Source: DATJPR01 sp963752915 (GTDB lineage: Bacteria > Bacteroidota > Ignavibacteria > UBA10030 > UBA6906). Taken from it: a DNA stretch of 64,000 nucleotides. This document shows, piece after piece, positions 62,245 to 64,000 of the stretch. The translations under genes were made by a program, and so were the position numbers. Each line of letters starts with the position of its first letter. Within the stretch, counting starts at the first letter, position 1. Location of the stretch: positions 434,001-498,000 of the forward strand of contig CAVVZZ010000002.1 of assembly GCA_963752915.1 (NCBI GenBank). The letters are read 5' to 3'. Under the pieces are notes generated by a model, which saw nothing but the letters and a program-made list of their open reading frames with translations, was not told the origin of the DNA and ran no database searches.

Positions 62245-64000
62245 TTACTTGGCGAATATCATCTTCCGCACGAACATCTTTCCGCTGTGTTCCGTAACAA
62301 GCCGGTACAGATAAATGCCGCTGCTCAGATTCGTACCGTCGAACTTCACGGCGTGAACACCCGCCGGCTGGTCAGCGTCGACAAGCGTCGCGACTTTCTG
62401 GCCGAGCACGTTGAAGACTTCCAATCGCACACGGTCCGCCTTCGGAAGACTGAACGAGATCATTGTCGACGGATTAAATGGGTTGGGGTAATTCTGATCC
62501 AGTGCATACTCCTTTGGCATCGACTTTTGATTGTCGACCCCGTCTGGACCCAGCTGCACATTGAACACCCACGCTGGCGATGTAAACGGACCCCAACCAC
62601 CCGGGTTCTTCGCGCGCACACGCCAGAGGTACCGACCGGTGATAAGTCCTTTCACCGTCTTCACCGTGTCAACGAGATTCGTATCCGATATTGAAAATAC
62701 GAACAGCGAATCCACACCATACTCGAGCTCGTAGGACTGGATCAATGGCTCACTCGGGTGCCAAACAAATGTGACCGAGTCGACGAAGATAATGCCGTGA
62801 TTGGCCGGCGCAACGGGCTCGATAGGACCTGACAGAGGGGTCGCAGTCAGGAAGGAGAAGACTCCGGAGAACCCTCCCCAGACTCCCACCCCACGAGCGT
62901 TGACGCGCCAGTAATATCGCTGGTTGATGACCAATCCGACAATTACGCGTGAGGTATCAGTGAGCGTGGAATCATTCTTGATCACTCCCGTGGCAAACGT
63001 CGAATCCGTCCCGAATTGCAGCCAATACTTGTTCGCGCTCTTGACGGGGTGCCACAGAAGCGTCAGCGTCAAGGCTTGACCACCGGCCCCGTTCGCCGGG
63101 AACACGAGCGAAGGTACACCAGCGACCGTGATAAATTTCGATACTGTGGAGGGAGCACTCGTCCCACCGACGTTCTTCGCAAAGACCTCCCAGAAATATG
63201 TCGTTCCGGAGGCGAGCCCGGTCACGGAACGGGTTGTGTCAGTAATCGTCGAATCGCTGAGGACGACGCCTGAAGCAAACGTTGAATCGGTCCCCAGCCT
63301 GACACGATACTGGGTTGCCTCTGCCACCGCGTGCCAGTGGAGTTGCGTGGACACGGGCACATCGATGGCCGCGTTCAGCGGGGAGACGAGCGCCGGAATC
63401 CCCGGTGCGGCAACAATCGTCGTGAAGTTGAACACACCGCTGAATGCGCTGGATCCTCCCAGACCGAGGGAGCCAACCCGCCAGAAGTACCGCACTTCAT
63501 TGACCAGTCCCGAGACAATGCGGCTGGTGTCACTCAGCGTGGAATCATTGACGACAAAACCGCCGCCAAAGAGAGAGTCGGTGCCTACCTGGAGATGGTA
63601 CTTCGTTGCGCCAACGCTCTTTCCCCACTTGAGCGTAAGACTCAACGCAGCGTTCGTCGTGTTCGTCGCGGGTGAAAGAAGTGCGGGAACCGCAGGCGGC
63701 GCCAGGACTGTCGTGAAAGACCATGGTTGCGTGTAGGCACTCGTCCCGCCGGAAGCGTTACGTGCAGATACACGCCAGTAGTATTTCGTTGAGTAGGTGA
63801 GGCTACTTAACGCCTTCGTGCTGTCGGGTCACGCTTGAATCGTTGACGACCACACCCGTCGCAAAAGTTGAATCGGTTCCTACCTGAACGTGGTAGGTCA
63901 CCGCCCCGGGGAAACTCGCCCAGGTCAACAGCGGGTTAAGCGCCACGGACGCTGCACCGCTGGCCGGGAGCAACAATGTCGGTTGTTTCGGAATCAGCGT
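62245..64000 (-). CDS. Secreted fibronectin type III-repeat protein with T9SS sorting domain (5' end beyond window, one frameshift)
   Basis: The C-terminus is a type IX sorting domain: LDQNYPNPFNPSTMISFSL, then KVATLVDADQPAGVHAV. The preceding body consists of repeated fibronectin-III-like modules of about 95 residues, each with the pattern YxLQxGTDSxF, xNDSTLTDTSR and GLxxxTxYFWRV. The reading frame continues past 63645 to the window edge. At 63826-63828 a CCC on the minus strand breaks it: VVNDSSVT continues as DSTKALSSLTY if one C is removed. The protein is likely a cell-surface adhesin or matrix protein. Only its C-terminal part, five or six modules, is in the window. Confidence 0.85.

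Overview
The window reads as chromosomal DNA of a free-living bacterium of the Bacteroidota/Ignavibacteria/Chlorobi side of the FCB group (inference, not a database match). The reasons are two large secreted proteins with the Por/T9SS-type C-terminal sorting domain (a YQNYPNPFNP-like motif), an ECF42/YCII pair, DUF2911 and M61 proteins, and GC content that looks to be in the mid-50s %. No rRNA, CRISPR array, phage or insertion sequence was seen. Two tRNA genes (Glu-TTC, Arg-TCT) are present.

Layout. Positions 1-12.1 kb are plus-strand housekeeping and accessory genes: a serine hydrolase lipoprotein, a YCII-ECF42 sigma pair flanked by two decayed RibD-type reductase remnants, an aldo/keto reductase, an isoprenylcysteine-methyltransferase-like membrane enzyme, an SDR, a metallo-beta-lactamase-fold hydrolase, a beta-carbonic anhydrase, a GAF-PP2C phosphatase, an aromatic amino acid decarboxylase family enzyme, DUF1761 and a second serine hydrolase. 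A secreted FG-GAP/beta-propeller T9SS protein follows (12.8-15.3 kb). Then comes metY with one frameshift, preceded by a leader RNA with alternative terminator and antiterminator pairings.

The most interesting content is two separate [NiFe]-hydrogenase/heterodisulfide-reductase-like operons, both on the minus strand. Operon 1 (26.2 to 17.1 kb) reads QmoC-like membrane protein, a 1485-residue HdrA-GltD/NfnB-HdrA fusion, MvhD, hydrogenase small subunit, hydrogenase large subunit, maturation protease. It has no HdrB and suggests a membrane complex linking H2, NAD(P)H and quinone. Operon 2 (43.4 to 34.6 kb) reads small ORF, a chemoreceptor with a CxxCH haem motif and tandem HAMP-like repeats, hydrogenase small and large subunits, maturation protease, HdrA, MvhD, TusA. 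It looks like a soluble counterpart preceded by a redox chemoreceptor. Between them lies a polyphosphate operon: Ppx/GppA, CHAD, SixA, PPK1.

The right part (43.7-64 kb) has a frameshifted conserved uncharacterised protein, a B12-binding radical SAM enzyme, a cupredoxin lipoprotein, an M3 dipeptidase, DUF2911, class II aldolase, an N-truncated YdeI relative, a low-GC esterase-PA14 gene that may be foreign, the two tRNAs with AT-rich repeats and a four-helix-bundle gene between them, a thioredoxin-reductase-like flavoprotein, YgjP-type and M61 peptidases, a methyltransferase and a fibronectin-III T9SS protein running off the right edge. Three genes carry single +1 frameshifts in short G/C runs, which could be real decay or residual assembly errors.
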